In this document: piece by piece, positions 56,119-64,000 of the stretch
Position numbering within the stretch: the first letter of the stretch is position 1
Layout: each line of letters begins with the position of its first letter
NCBI GenBank assembly: GCA_903887485.1
Contig: CAISPV010000110.1
Coordinates: 100,543-164,542 of the forward strand
Reading direction: 5' to 3'
DNA length: 64,000 nt
From: an uncultured Desulfobulbaceae bacterium
GTDB lineage: Bacteria; Desulfobacterota; Desulfobulbia; Desulfobulbales; Desulfocapsaceae
Notes under the pieces: model-generated
Seen by the model: the letters and a program-made list of their open reading frames with translations, nothing else
Told to the model about the DNA's origin: nothing
Databases searched by the model: none
Position numbers and translations under genes: made by a program

Positions 56119-59100
56119 TCAAGTAAAATATTGAATAGGCTGAACTTCCAAATCACTTACCCGCAAGGCCTGCATCGCCATGACCACCGACACCGCCCCA
56201 CTGCTCGTTGTCGTATAGGGAATATGCAGTTCAAGCGCTGCCCGACGAATCAAATATGAGTCCTCGGTCGTTCGCCTCCCCATGGAGGTATTCACCACCC
56301 AGGCCACCTGCCTGTCCCGCAGTTTATCAAGGATATGGGGTCTGCCCTCAGAGATTTTGTTGACCTGATCACAGGCAACGCCATTCTGCTGGAGGTAGTT
56401 TGCTGTTCCCTTGGTGGCAAGAAGAGAAAAATTCATCTCCACCAGCTGTCGTGCTGCTTCCAGGATTCCTTCCTTGTCTCCATCGCGCACACTGATAAAA
56501 ACCGTACCCGACGCCGGTAGGGTTACACCGGCAGCAAGTTGCGCCTTGGCCAGGGCCAGCCCCAGATTATCATCAACCCCCATCACCTCACCGGTGGATT
56601 TCATCTCGGGCCCAAGCAGGGTATCAACGTTTTTAAATCGGTCAAAAGGAAAAACCGCCTCTTTGACCGCCCAATGTTTAATCGTCACCTCGGTAGTTAA
56701 TCCGAGTTGCTCAAGGGTCATGCCCATCATCACCTTGGTGGCCAGTTTGGCCAGTGGCACTCCGGTTGCCTTGCTGACAAAGGGGACCGTCCTTGAGGCC
56801 CTAGGATTGACCTCAAGGATATATAATTCTTCGTCCTTAACCGCATATTGCACATTCATCAGGCCGATCACACCAAGCTCTTCCGCCATGGCCCGAGTGG
56901 CCTCTTTGATCTCTTCAATGAGGCGCAGAGACAAGGTATGCGGCGGCAGGACACAGGAAGAGTCACCAGAGTGAATCCCGGCCTCCTCAATGTGTTCCAT
57001 GATCCCGCCGATAATGGTCTTCCTGCCGTCACAGATGGCATCGACATCCACCTCAATGGCATCCTCAAGAAACTTGTCGATCAGAACCGGATGCTTGTTG
57101 CCGGCCATGCCCGGTTTGGCCATGAATTCGCGAATGCCCCGATCGCTGTACACAATCCGCATATCACGGCCACCAAGGACATACGAGGGCCGGACCACCA
57201 CGGGATAGCCAATCTGCGCCGCAACACTGAGGGCCTCTTCCAAAGTATAGACCGTATCGTTATTGGGCTGACGCAGATGCAGTTTCTGCAGAAACTGCTG
57301 AAAACGTTTGCGATCTTCCGCCCGATCAATGGAGTCCGGTGGAGTTCCAATGATCGGCACCCCTGCCTCTGCCAGGGCTACGGCCAGGTTCAACGGAGTC
57401 TGACCGCCAAACTGGACGATAACTCCATCCGGCCTTTCCAGATCAATGATATTCAGCACGTCTTCCAGGGTCAGCGGCTCAAAATAAAGTTTGTCCGAGG
57501 TATCGTAATCGGTAGAGACGGTCTCGGGATTGGAGTTGACCATGATCGACTCAACACCGATCTCACCAAGGGCAAAGGCGGCATGGACACAACAATAATC
57601 AAACTCTATCCCCTGACCGATCCGATTCGGCCCGCCGCCCAGAATCATCACCTTTTTCCTCTCCGACCTGCTGGCCTCATTCTCCTGTTCATAGGTGGAA
57701 TAATAATAGGGGGTATAGGATTCAAACTCAGCGGCACACGTATCAACCAGTTTATACACCGGCAGGACCCCAAGCTGCTTCCGCAGCACACGAATCTCAT
57801 CACGGGAGGTCCCGGTAAGAAAAGCAAGCTGTTGGTCAGAAAAGCCGTACTGTTTGCTTTTTTTCAGGAGATCAGGTCCCAGTCCCGGCATACCCTGCTG
57901 CCGTATTTCCTGTTCCATGGCCACGATCTGCTCCAGATTACGCAGGAACCAGGGGTCGATCTGGGTCAACTCAAAGATCTTCTCCACTGCCATTCCCCGC
58001 CTGAGCGCCTCATGCAGATAGCAGACCCGCTTGGAACTGGGGATCCGCAGGCCCGATTCCAAATCAAACAGCTCCAGATGATCGAGCTGTTCCTTGCCGT
58101 CCGCCCCAAAACCGGCACGGCCAGTCTCCAACGACCGCATAGCCTTCTGGAAGGCCTCCTTGAAGGTCCGGCCAATGGCCATGGTCTCACCCACGGATTT
58201 CATGGCCGTGCTCAACACATCCTCAGCCTCTGGAAATTTTTCAAAGGTAAAACGGGGAATCTTGACCACACAATAATCAATAGTCGGCTCAAAGGCGGCA
58301 TAGGTCTCGCGGGTAATATCATTTTTGAGCTCATCGAGGGTAAAACCAACGGCCAGCTTGGCGGCGATCTTGGCAATGGGAAAGCCGGTTGCCTTGGAGG
58401 CCAAAGCCGAACTGCGGGAGACCCTGGGGTTCATCTCAATGATCATCAACTCGCCGTCTTGCGGATTAACCGCAAACTGGACGTTGGAGCCGCCGGTCTC
58501 CACCCCGATCTCTCGAATGATGGCAATGGCGGCATCCCGCATCTCCTGATACTCGCGATCGGTCAGAGTCTGGGCCGGGGCCACGGTAATGGAATCCCCG
58601 GTATGCACCCCCATGGCATCCATGTTCTCAATGGAGCAGATGATGACCACGTTATCCTTGCAGTCGCGCATCACCTCAAGCTCGAACTCCTTCCACCCCA
58701 ACAGACTGCGCTCAACCATGATCTCGGTGGTCATGGACAGATCAAGACCGGACAGAGAGAGGGTCTCGAGTTCCTGACGGTTATAGGCCACACCGCCACC
58801 GGTGCCGCCCAGGGTGAAACTGGGGCGAACAATAACCGGAAAGCCGATGGTATCACCGGCCGCCATGGCATCTTCCAGAGTATGGACAATGGCTGATTCA
58901 GGCACCTTGAGACCAATAGCCTGCATGGCCGCCCGGAATTCTTCCCGTCCCTCCGCCTTTTTAATGACATCTACCTTGGCAGCCAGCATCTCTACCTTGT
59001 ACTTATCAAGGACGCCAGACTCGGCCAGCTTGATGGCAACATTAAGCGCGGTCTGCCCGCCAAGGGTCGGCAGAAGGGCATCAGGCCGTTCCTTTTCAAT

Positions 59101-59331
59101 GACCTTGGTCACCATCTCCAGAGTTATTGGTTCGATATAGGTCCGGTCAGCAAGTTCCGGATCCGTCATGATGGTGGCCGGATTGGAGTTGATAAGCACA
59201 ACCTCGTACCCTTCTTCTTTCAACGCCTTGACCGCCTGGGCACCGGAATAATCAAACTCACAGGCCTGACTGATAATAATGGGACCAGAGCCAATGATCA
59301 GGATCTTATGGATATCGGTTCGTTTTGGCAT
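56119..59331 (-). CDS. carB: Carbamoyl-phosphate synthase large subunit
   Basis: 1070 residues, full length. Makes carbamoyl phosphate from bicarbonate, ATP and ammonia for pyrimidines and arginine. Two homologous ATP-grasp halves (about 1-400 and 550-935): [16 protein letters not shown] (15-30), [22 protein letters not shown], then [16 protein letters not shown], and a C-terminal MGS-like allosteric domain (about 936-1070) ending in [14 protein letters not shown] at 59331. Downstream partner of carA, 130 bases apart. Confidence 0.97.
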   Translation of the reverse strand: MPKRTDIHKILIIGSGPIIISQACEFDYSGAQAVKALKEEGYEVVLINSNPATIMTDPELADRTYIEPITLEMVTKVIEKERPDALLPTLGGQTALNVAIKLAESGVLDKYKVEMLAAKVDVIKKAEGREEFRAAMQAIGLKVPESAIVHTLEDAMAAGDTIGFPVIVRPSFTLGGTGGGVAYNRQELETLSLSGLDLSMTTEIMVERSLLGWKEFELEVMRDCKDNVVIICSIENMDAMGVHTGDSITVAPAQTLTDREYQEMRDAAIAIIREIGVETGGSNVQFAVNPQDGELMIIEMNPRVSRSSALASKATGFPIAKIAAKLAVGFTLDELKNDITRETYAAFEPTIDYCVVKIPRFTFEKFPEAEDVLSTAMKSVGETMAIGRTFKEAFQKAMRSLETGRAGFGADGKEQLDHLELFDLESGLRIPSSKRVCYLHEALRRGMAVEKIFELTQIDPWFLRNLEQIVAMEQEIRQQGMPGLGPDLLKKSKQYGFSDQQLAFLTGTSRDEIRVLRKQLGVLPVYKLVDTCAAEFESYTPYYYSTYEQENEASRSERKKVMILGGGPNRIGQGIEFDYCCVHAAFALGEIGVESIMVNSNPETVSTDYDTSDKLYFEPLTLEDVLNIIDLERPDGVIVQFGGQTPLNLAVALAEAGVPIIGTPPDSIDRAEDRKRFQQFLQKLHLRQPNNDTVYTLEEALSVAAQIGYPVVVRPSYVLGGRDMRIVYSDRGIREFMAKPGMAGNKHPVLIDKFLEDAIEVDVDAICDGRKTIIGGIMEHIEEAGIHSGDSSCVLPPHTLSLRLIEEIKEATRAMAEELGVIGLMNVQYAVKDEELYILEVNPRASRTVPFVSKATGVPLAKLATKVMMGMTLEQLGLTTEVTIKHWAVKEAVFPFDRFKNVDTLLGPEMKSTGEVMGVDDNLGLALAKAQLAAGVTLPASGTVFISVRDGDKEGILEAARQLVEMNFSLLATKGTANYLQQNGVACDQVNKISEGRPHILDKLRDRQVAWVVNTSMGRRTTEDSYLIRRAALELHIPYTTTSSGAVSVVMAMQALRVSDLEVQPIQYFT

Positions 59332-59461
59332 GGGATCATCAAATAGTAAATTAGGAATTAAAAATCAGGTGTCAGGTATCTTGAACAGGTAATTAAGCCA
59401 GAGACTGAAAATTACAGGGATAAAACGTTATGCTAACCTATAATTTTCGCCATCTTCATTC

Positions 59462-60601
59462 TTAATTCCTCTTTTTCATTTCACTGCGCATCATCTCAAC
59501 AAACCGGTCAAAAAGATACAAGGAATCGTGTGGCCCCGGGGCATGTTCCGGATGATACTGGACCGAAAATGCCGGGAAACGCCGATGACGCATTCCTTCA
59601 AGACTGCCGTCATTGAGATTGATATGGGTCAACTCAACGGCCTCTTGGTCCAAACTGTCAAGATCTACTGTAAAACCATGGTTCTGCGAGGTGATCTCCA
59701 CATGGCCGGTGGTCAAATCCTTGACCGGTTGATTGCCGCCGCGATGACCAAATTTCAGTTTGTATGTGGAACCGCCATAGGCAAGGCCCAGGATCTGATG
59801 ACCAAGACATATCCCGAAAACCGGCACCTTCCCAAGAAGAGCCTGCACCGTCGCCACCACCCCCTGAACACCGGCAGGATCACCCGGCCCATTAGACAGG
59901 AAAACACCATCCGGCGCCATGGCCAAGATAGTCTCCGCATCGGTTGACGCGGGCACCACCTGTACCTGACATCCCTTTTCGGTCATGATGCGGAGCTGAT
60001 TAAATTTGATTCCGCAATCAAGGGCAACAACCTTCAGAGGATTGCTCATTCCCGCCTGGGCCGTGGAAAAACTGGTTCCAGGGACAGGCCGGTTATCCGC
60101 CCAGCCATAAGGTTGATCACAGGTCACCTGCTGCACCATATCCACGCCAAGCAGGCCATCCCAAGCCTTGGCCCGTATAACCAGCGATTCCCTATCGAGA
60201 TCCTCGGTGGAGACAATGGCCTTCAAGGCCCCCACCGTCCTGATATGACGCACCAAGGCCCTGGTGTCAAACCCCTCAACCCCAAGGACACCATAGCGGC
60301 TCAAAAAATGGGCCAAGGTCTCTTCGGAACGAAAATTGGAGGGCACAGCGTTATACTCCTTGACCAGAAAGGCCTTGGGATGCACCGCCACCGACTCCAT
60401 ATCGTCGCTATTCACTCCATAATTACCGATGAGGGGATAGGTCATGGTCACAATCTGACCAGTATAGGAAGGATCCGTCAGGATCTCCTGATATCCGCTC
60501 ATTGAGGTATTAAAGACCATCTCGCCTACGGCCTCACCTCTTCCGGTAAAAGACTCACCTTCAAAAATGGTCCCATCTTCCAAGGCTATCAATGCTTTCA
60601 T
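59462..60601 (-). CDS. carA: Carbamoyl-phosphate synthase small (glutamine amidotransferase) subunit
   Basis: 379 residues. N-terminal CarA domain (about 1-150) and class I amidotransferase domain with the catalytic Cys in VFGICLGHQILGLAYGG and the YHPEHAPGPHDS His/Glu pair near the C-terminus. Supplies ammonia to CarB. Start ATG at 60601; upstream leader of about 120 bases holds hairpins. First gene of carAB, transcribed from the promoter at 60727-60755. Confidence 0.97.
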   Translation of the reverse strand: MKALIALEDGTIFEGESFTGRGEAVGEMVFNTSMSGYQEILTDPSYTGQIVTMTYPLIGNYGVNSDDMESVAVHPKAFLVKEYNAVPSNFRSEETLAHFLSRYGVLGVEGFDTRALVRHIRTVGALKAIVSTEDLDRESLVIRAKAWDGLLGVDMVQQVTCDQPYGWADNRPVPGTSFSTAQAGMSNPLKVVALDCGIKFNQLRIMTEKGCQVQVVPASTDAETILAMAPDGVFLSNGPGDPAGVQGVVATVQALLGKVPVFGICLGHQILGLAYGGSTYKLKFGHRGGNQPVKDLTTGHVEITSQNHGFTVDLDSLDQEAVELTHINLNDGSLEGMRHRRFPAFSVQYHPEHAPGPHDSLYLFDRFVEMMRSEMKKRN

Positions 60602-60608
60602 ATAGTTT

Positions 60609-60703
60609 CCTATCCTTCTCCCTCTTCAAAAGGGGAGAGAATTATATTATTCTGGAAGGTTCATGCCTCCATAAAAACTCGCAAGATCTCGTATCTTCCA
60701 GAA
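60609..60703 (-). promoter_or_regulatory. carA leader with inverted repeats
   Basis: On the minus strand TTCTGGAAG (60695-60703) pairs with CTTCCAGAA (60650-60658), and a CTCCCC/AAGAGGGAG-type hairpin lies just before the start codon, near the ribosome site. A regulatory fold tuned by pyrimidines is possible but no known riboswitch or PyrR site was recognised. Confidence 0.3.
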
Positions 60704-60726
60704 AGCGCAAATCAAAAAGACAAACC

Positions 60727-60755
60727 ATAATATTTAACCCGGAATACCACATCAA
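60727..60755 (-). promoter_or_regulatory. Sigma-70 promoter of carAB
   Basis: Minus strand TTGATG (60750-60755), exactly 17 bases, TATTAT (60727-60732). Start near 60720, giving a 120-base leader before carA. Confidence 0.6.
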
Positions 60756-60957
60756 GTCAATCAGAAACAAGAAAGATGGAGGGAACAAGTAAATTGTCCA
60801 GAGTTGAAATAGATGATCTATCTGGTTGTACTGGGACAGTTAGAAAAGGGTTGAAAACAACAGCAGTATTACAAAAGATTTCGCTCCATCCCCTGCTTAC
60901 TCGCTCGTCAACTGAAGAACAAGGCTGTCTTACATGCATTGGCAATGACCATCTGGT

Positions 60958-61242
60958 ATCACCAAGACCGGCAAAGGCCATGTCCGCCGGGCGCTCACTG
61001 AAGCAGCTCAGTGTTACTGTCACTCGGCACGGGAAAACCGAATCTTTTTGGCTCGTCTTGAAGGTTTGTCCCAAGAGGTTCGACAGATTGCCTGGAAAGC
61101 GCAGGTCCGGCTTTATGGCCGATTCAAAAGGCTCATGGCCAGAGGCAAGAACCGAAATACCGTGATTACGTCAACAGCTCGTGAGCTTGCCGCCTTCATG
61201 TGGGCCATCGCTCGTTCTCTTCTGCCGGTGCACGAGGCATAG
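60958..61242 (+). pseudogene. Fragment of an IS110-family transposase (C-terminal end)
   Basis: About 94 in-frame codons starting ITKTGKGHVRRALTEAA and running through IAWKAQVRLYGRFKRLMARGK and ELAAFMWAIAR to the stop at 61240-61242. This is the typical C-terminal part of IS110/IS116-type transposases. The N-terminal DEDD catalytic domain is missing: a stop lies in this frame at 60946 and the upstream sequence shows no IS match. So only a 3' remnant is left. Another frame (60776-61165) overlaps it but encodes nothing recognisable. Confidence 0.85.
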
Positions 61243-61376
61243 GTTCTATGCAAGGATCACAAACCCGTTGTCGATCTTGCTGCTGCTCCGACGAGCTTAA
61301 ATGATGAGCCAAAGGATGGGATTCTTGTTCCCTCTTGACTTTGACAGCCATATCAGTCGGATGAACCAACTTTGGT

Positions 61377-61423
61377 AACACCAAAGGCCCTGCTTCCGCA
61401 ATGGAAACAGGGCCTTTGGTGTT
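61377..61423. repeat. 16-bp perfect inverted repeat beside the IS110 remnant
   Basis: Arms AACACCAAAGGCCCTG (61377-61392) and its complement (61408-61423) around a 15-base loop. No U-tract on either side. May be the end structure of the lost element or a terminator for the minus-strand porin gene. Confidence 0.6.
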
Positions 61424-61440
61424 GATTGCCGTAAGGTAAA

Positions 61441-61460
61441 CCCCCGGTTTTGCCGGTGGG
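61441..61460. repeat. Short GC-rich palindrome
   Basis: CCCCCGG TTTT GCCGGTGGG: an imperfect hairpin 50 bases before the porin stop codon, REP-like in form. Confidence 0.4.
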
Positions 61461-61510
61461 CTCAACTTCAAGATGTTATATCTTCTTGCTCTCGTAACTC
61501 CAAGAGACTT

Positions 61511-63547
61511 CTAAAAACCGTAAGACAGCATCACGTATCCAATGTTGGCCTCGTAATTCGGGTTAGCATACAAACCGCTATAGTAATACATGGTGCCGAC
61601 AAGGGGCGTTCCCGTAGTCCCGTCAAGAATATACTGATAATTGTTGTAGCTGATATCCGCAGCGTTCAGTTTTTCATAGATATATCCCACGGTCATCTTG
61701 AGCTTGGGATCGATGGCATAGGTGGCCTTGGCCTCCAGAGTCTGCTTGCTGTAGTCGTCCGAATTGGTGACATCGGTGAAGAAGGCGTTGTCAAAATTAA
61801 TCTGTCCATTCGACTTCTGATACTGCCAGGCGAGATTGAAGGCCAGATTGTCCGTAGCCTTGACGTTGGCTGCCAGACCATAGGTCCAGAAGGAATCATT
61901 GAGGGTCTGGGTAAAGTCTGGATACGTTGCTTCATCACTCGCAATCCCCAGCCGGTTGGCATCGGTGTCAACCTTCTCAAAGCCGATAAAGCCGCTCAAG
62001 GTTGTCGCCTTGCTCATATGCCAGGCGGTATCCAGATAGACATCCTTCCGTTTGTCGTTCTGACGGGTGTCAACGGCCTGGTCGTAATCAGTGTTCTTAT
62101 AGGCAAAACTGAGGCCAAGATCAAGGCTGTCCACGGGGGAAAAATCAAAGCTCAATTTCCACTCGTCGTAGGTTTGATCCATGTAGTAGAAGGGAGTTGC
62201 ATCTGTTTGCAGTTCGGCAGAATCGCGTTTCAGGTGCTTATAGCGCAGCTTGGCGGTCATCCAGTCCAGAGAACTGTTTTTAATCCCGATATATACGGAA
62301 TTGTCATCAGTTGATTTCGTGGGCTGCACCTCATCCGTAGGGGTAGAACGGTTCATGCCCAAGTATTCGTATCCGGCCTCCAGCTTGGTCTTCTTCGGCA
62401 GGCGGTAGCCGAGATCGATACCCGCGTTATCCTTCTGGTAGCTGAGCAGGCGATTCGCATTACTGATTGATTCCCCGTCTCCCTCATAGGTGATCACGCT
62501 GGACTTGTCATTTCTGTTCAGGTATCGATAATAAACCTTGCTGTCCAGATTAGTCAGCGGGTTGGAGGCCAGTGAGATGGTGGCGGAGGAATAGTCAATA
62601 TCGCCGTCAAAGCTCGTACGGTTCAAGGAGGTGAATCCCGGCCATACCGCGCTGCTGAGGAAGATATCGTTGGCCGTGAAGCTGTTGGTCAGATGGGCGT
62701 AGCTTCCCGACACCGCGAGGACAGAACCCAGGGGAAGATGGCGCCAGCTGAGATCTGCGGCCAGCTTGCCATAGTTATTATCCGGTGAGAGCACCGTAAG
62801 ATCAGTGGCAGGGCTGGCGCTTGGGTCCGGACTATCCCAGAGCATGTACTTGTGGTCGTTGTTGAATGTGCTCAGGGTGCCGGTGAGAGAGGAGGAAATA
62901 GATTTTCCCAGATACCCACCCTTCACAAACAGGTTATTGGTGGTGCTCAAGATCGGCTCCGGCACCTCGGCTGGCTGTTCGAGCTGTTGGACGGAGAATG
63001 GCCTCAGGCCATCCTGTTGACGTTTCTCCGCGCCGACCTTGATATAGAATGGTGAGTGCAGGGACAATTCCATCTCGCCGCCATAACTCTTGTGGTTGAC
63101 CTTGTAGTCGAAAGGTGTCCATTGCGAGAACGGCGGGGTTGCTGGAGAGGTCGTGTCAGGAAAGCTGATATGCTGGGTGCCGATGCCGGTGGCAGGCGTT
63201 ATGGCCCCAAGGGTGTACTTGTGGACCATTTCATCGTAGTCGAATTGATACTTAAAGGTATCGTACTGCCCGCCTTTGAATTGGAATGACTGATCATTCG
63301 CGCCAGGATTGAGCGCATTAAACTGGAAATGATAGTCTCCCTTGTCGGCATCAAGTAAAACCTGACCAAAGATGCCGTCACCCATATCTTTGAATTCCTG
63401 GAACTTGGAGCTGTTAGCGTTGCTGTCGACCCCGCGGACACCAAGTTCGATAAGGCCATGGATCTCAGCGGCTTCCTCGGCGGCAAAAACGACAGTCGGA
63501 GCGGCAAGCGACAATAAAAAAATTGCAGAATATGTTTTTTTAAGCAT
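61511..63547 (-). CDS. MtrB/PioB-family decaheme-associated outer-membrane porin
   Basis: 678 residues. Signal peptide (1-22, ending VFA), then alternating beta strands rich in Tyr, Asp and Gly over the whole length, ending in LSYGF, the aromatic terminus for outer-membrane insertion. Length and pattern fit the MtrB/PioB family, whose barrel sheathes a decaheme cytochrome so that electrons cross the outer membrane. GGGGG lies six bases before the ATG. Starts 12 bases after the multiheme cytochrome stop, so the pair forms an operon. Overall repetitive barrel; no CxxC near the N-terminus as in Shewanella MtrB. Confidence 0.9.
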   Translation of the reverse strand: MLKKTYSAIFLLSLAAPTVVFAAEEAAEIHGLIELGVRGVDSNANSSKFQEFKDMGDGIFGQVLLDADKGDYHFQFNALNPGANDQSFQFKGGQYDTFKYQFDYDEMVHKYTLGAITPATGIGTQHISFPDTTSPATPPFSQWTPFDYKVNHKSYGGEMELSLHSPFYIKVGAEKRQQDGLRPFSVQQLEQPAEVPEPILSTTNNLFVKGGYLGKSISSSLTGTLSTFNNDHKYMLWDSPDPSASPATDLTVLSPDNNYGKLAADLSWRHLPLGSVLAVSGSYAHLTNSFTANDIFLSSAVWPGFTSLNRTSFDGDIDYSSATISLASNPLTNLDSKVYYRYLNRNDKSSVITYEGDGESISNANRLLSYQKDNAGIDLGYRLPKKTKLEAGYEYLGMNRSTPTDEVQPTKSTDDNSVYIGIKNSSLDWMTAKLRYKHLKRDSAELQTDATPFYYMDQTYDEWKLSFDFSPVDSLDLGLSFAYKNTDYDQAVDTRQNDKRKDVYLDTAWHMSKATTLSGFIGFEKVDTDANRLGIASDEATYPDFTQTLNDSFWTYGLAANVKATDNLAFNLAWQYQKSNGQINFDNAFFTDVTNSDDYSKQTLEAKATYAIDPKLKMTVGYIYEKLNAADISYNNYQYILDGTTGTPLVGTMYYYSGLYANPNYEANIGYVMLSYGF

Positions 63548-63559
63548 TGATTGCCCCCT

Positions 63560-64000
63560 TTATCTGACGAATGTGTCGTCACGGAAATTGGCTGATCCAT
63601 GTACGGAATGATGGCAGGTGAGACAACTGCGGCCGACTACCCGGGTCTGGAAGCCAGCGGCAGCTGCTGTCGGAGCCTTGCCGTTGACCTTCCCGCCAAA
63701 GCCCCAGGTCCTGTCATTCGGAAATCCTGGATGGTCACTTGCATCATGACAATCTTGACACAAACTCTGTACCCTTTCCACCAGCAGGCCTGTATGGCGG
63801 CTTCCATGCGCCGCGTGACAGATCATGCAGTTTTCTTCCACTGGTGGATGCTCCCAGACAAAGGGGCCGCGTTTGTCGGCATGGCACTTGTAACAGAGCA
63901 GGTTGTTGCTCTCGGCATTGATCATGTGGGGGGTAAGGGTGCCATGGGTGTTGTGGCAGTCGGAACATTTGACCTTGCCTTCGATAATGGGATGATGCGA
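63560..64000 (-). CDS. Multiheme c-type cytochrome, DmsE-like, 5' end outside the window
   Basis: Open from base 64000 to the stop at 63560 (146 residues visible). Five haem sites CxxCH: CSDCH, CYKCH, CMICH, CQDCH and CLTCH, with the pattern AHGSRHTGLL and CLTCHHSVHGSAN at the end. This matches the second half of DmsE/MtrA-type decaheme cytochromes. With the porin it would form an MtrAB-like conduit. The N-terminal haems and signal peptide lie beyond the right edge. Confidence 0.9.
   Translation of the reverse strand, partial: SHHPIIEGKVKCSDCHNTHGTLTPHMINAESNNLLCYKCHADKRGPFVWEHPPVEENCMICHAAHGSRHTGLLVERVQSLCQDCHDASDHPGFPNDRTWGFGGKVNGKAPTAAAAGFQTRVVGRSCLTCHHSVHGSANFRDDTFVR

Noticed and set aside
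56848..58896. 682-codon plus-strand open frame opposite carB
   Set aside because: It mirrors carB, whose protein is full length and clearly recognised; the antisense product has no recognisable domain and an odd His/Gln/Leu composition typical of antisense frames.
60776..61165. 130-codon plus-strand frame overlapping the IS110 remnant
   Set aside because: Wrong frame; the transposase match is in the neighbouring frame from 60958.
61196..61471. 91-codon minus-strand frame near the IS110 remnant
   Set aside because: Covers the inverted repeats, has no ribosome site or recognisable domain.
1..64000. CRISPR arrays, tRNA and rRNA genes
   Set aside because: No regularly spaced repeats and no tRNA-like T-arm or rRNA-like sequence recognised by eye in the intergenic stretches; a tRNAscan or Infernal run would settle it.

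Overview
The window looks like chromosome from an anaerobic, c-type-cytochrome-rich deltaproteobacterium, most plausibly a Desulfobulbales/Desulfobacterota relative. This is inferred from gene content: an MtrB/PioB-type porin beside a DmsE-like multiheme cytochrome, a DUF3373 outer-membrane protein, a Tll0287-type haem sensor, rubrerythrin, LarC, a DUF4388 (PATAN) response regulator and a FabL-type enoyl reductase. Base composition is fairly even and I see no large island of foreign composition. No rRNA, tRNA or CRISPR array was found.

Region 1 (1-14247, all minus strand) is an exopolysaccharide or capsule locus running off the left edge. In transcription order it holds a FecR-like protein, a Wza-type export lipoprotein, a Wzy_C polymerase/ligase, a PHP tyrosine phosphatase, a Wzz-BY-kinase, a TPR protein with internal duplications, a membrane J-domain protein, a FlaA1/CapD-type sugar dehydratase, gmd and fcl. 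Glycosyltransferases must lie outside. The fcl gene carries an in-frame 53-bp near-perfect palindrome.

Region 2 (14622-30224) is mostly housekeeping: an HtrA-like protease, a secreted glycosidase-like protein, glucokinase, def-fmt, larC-pgpA, pyrF, rubrerythrin, an acid-resistance-type arginine/lysine decarboxylase and trmFO. It ends with a haem-c sensor that has a HAMP domain but no output domain.

Region 3 (30578-46420) is accessory and signalling. A DUF3373 outer-membrane protein faces a diheme cytochrome across a shared 21-bp hairpin. Upstream of the cytochrome on the same strand are a primase-helicase-like ATPase with a degenerate TOPRIM, a giant HEAT/cNMP/PilZ protein, maf, fabL and a DUF362 protein with a leader terminator. 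A histidine kinase, a receiver-PATAN-roadblock protein and a second roadblock-like protein follow on the plus strand. The HEAT/cNMP/PilZ plus ATPase pair and the kinase/PATAN/roadblock triad are the best candidates for undescribed systems.

Region 4 (46582-60601) has a B12-binding radical SAM protein, an M1-peptidase/ChaN/PDZ fusion, a 59-residue Cys-rich SAP-like protein that is easy to miss, a YkgJ-type Cys-cluster protein, an SH3 membrane protein, ftsH-folP and carA-carB. Region 5 (60602-64000) holds an IS110-family transposase remnant with palindromes, then the MtrB-like porin and the C-terminal part of its multiheme cytochrome, an apparent outer-membrane electron conduit.
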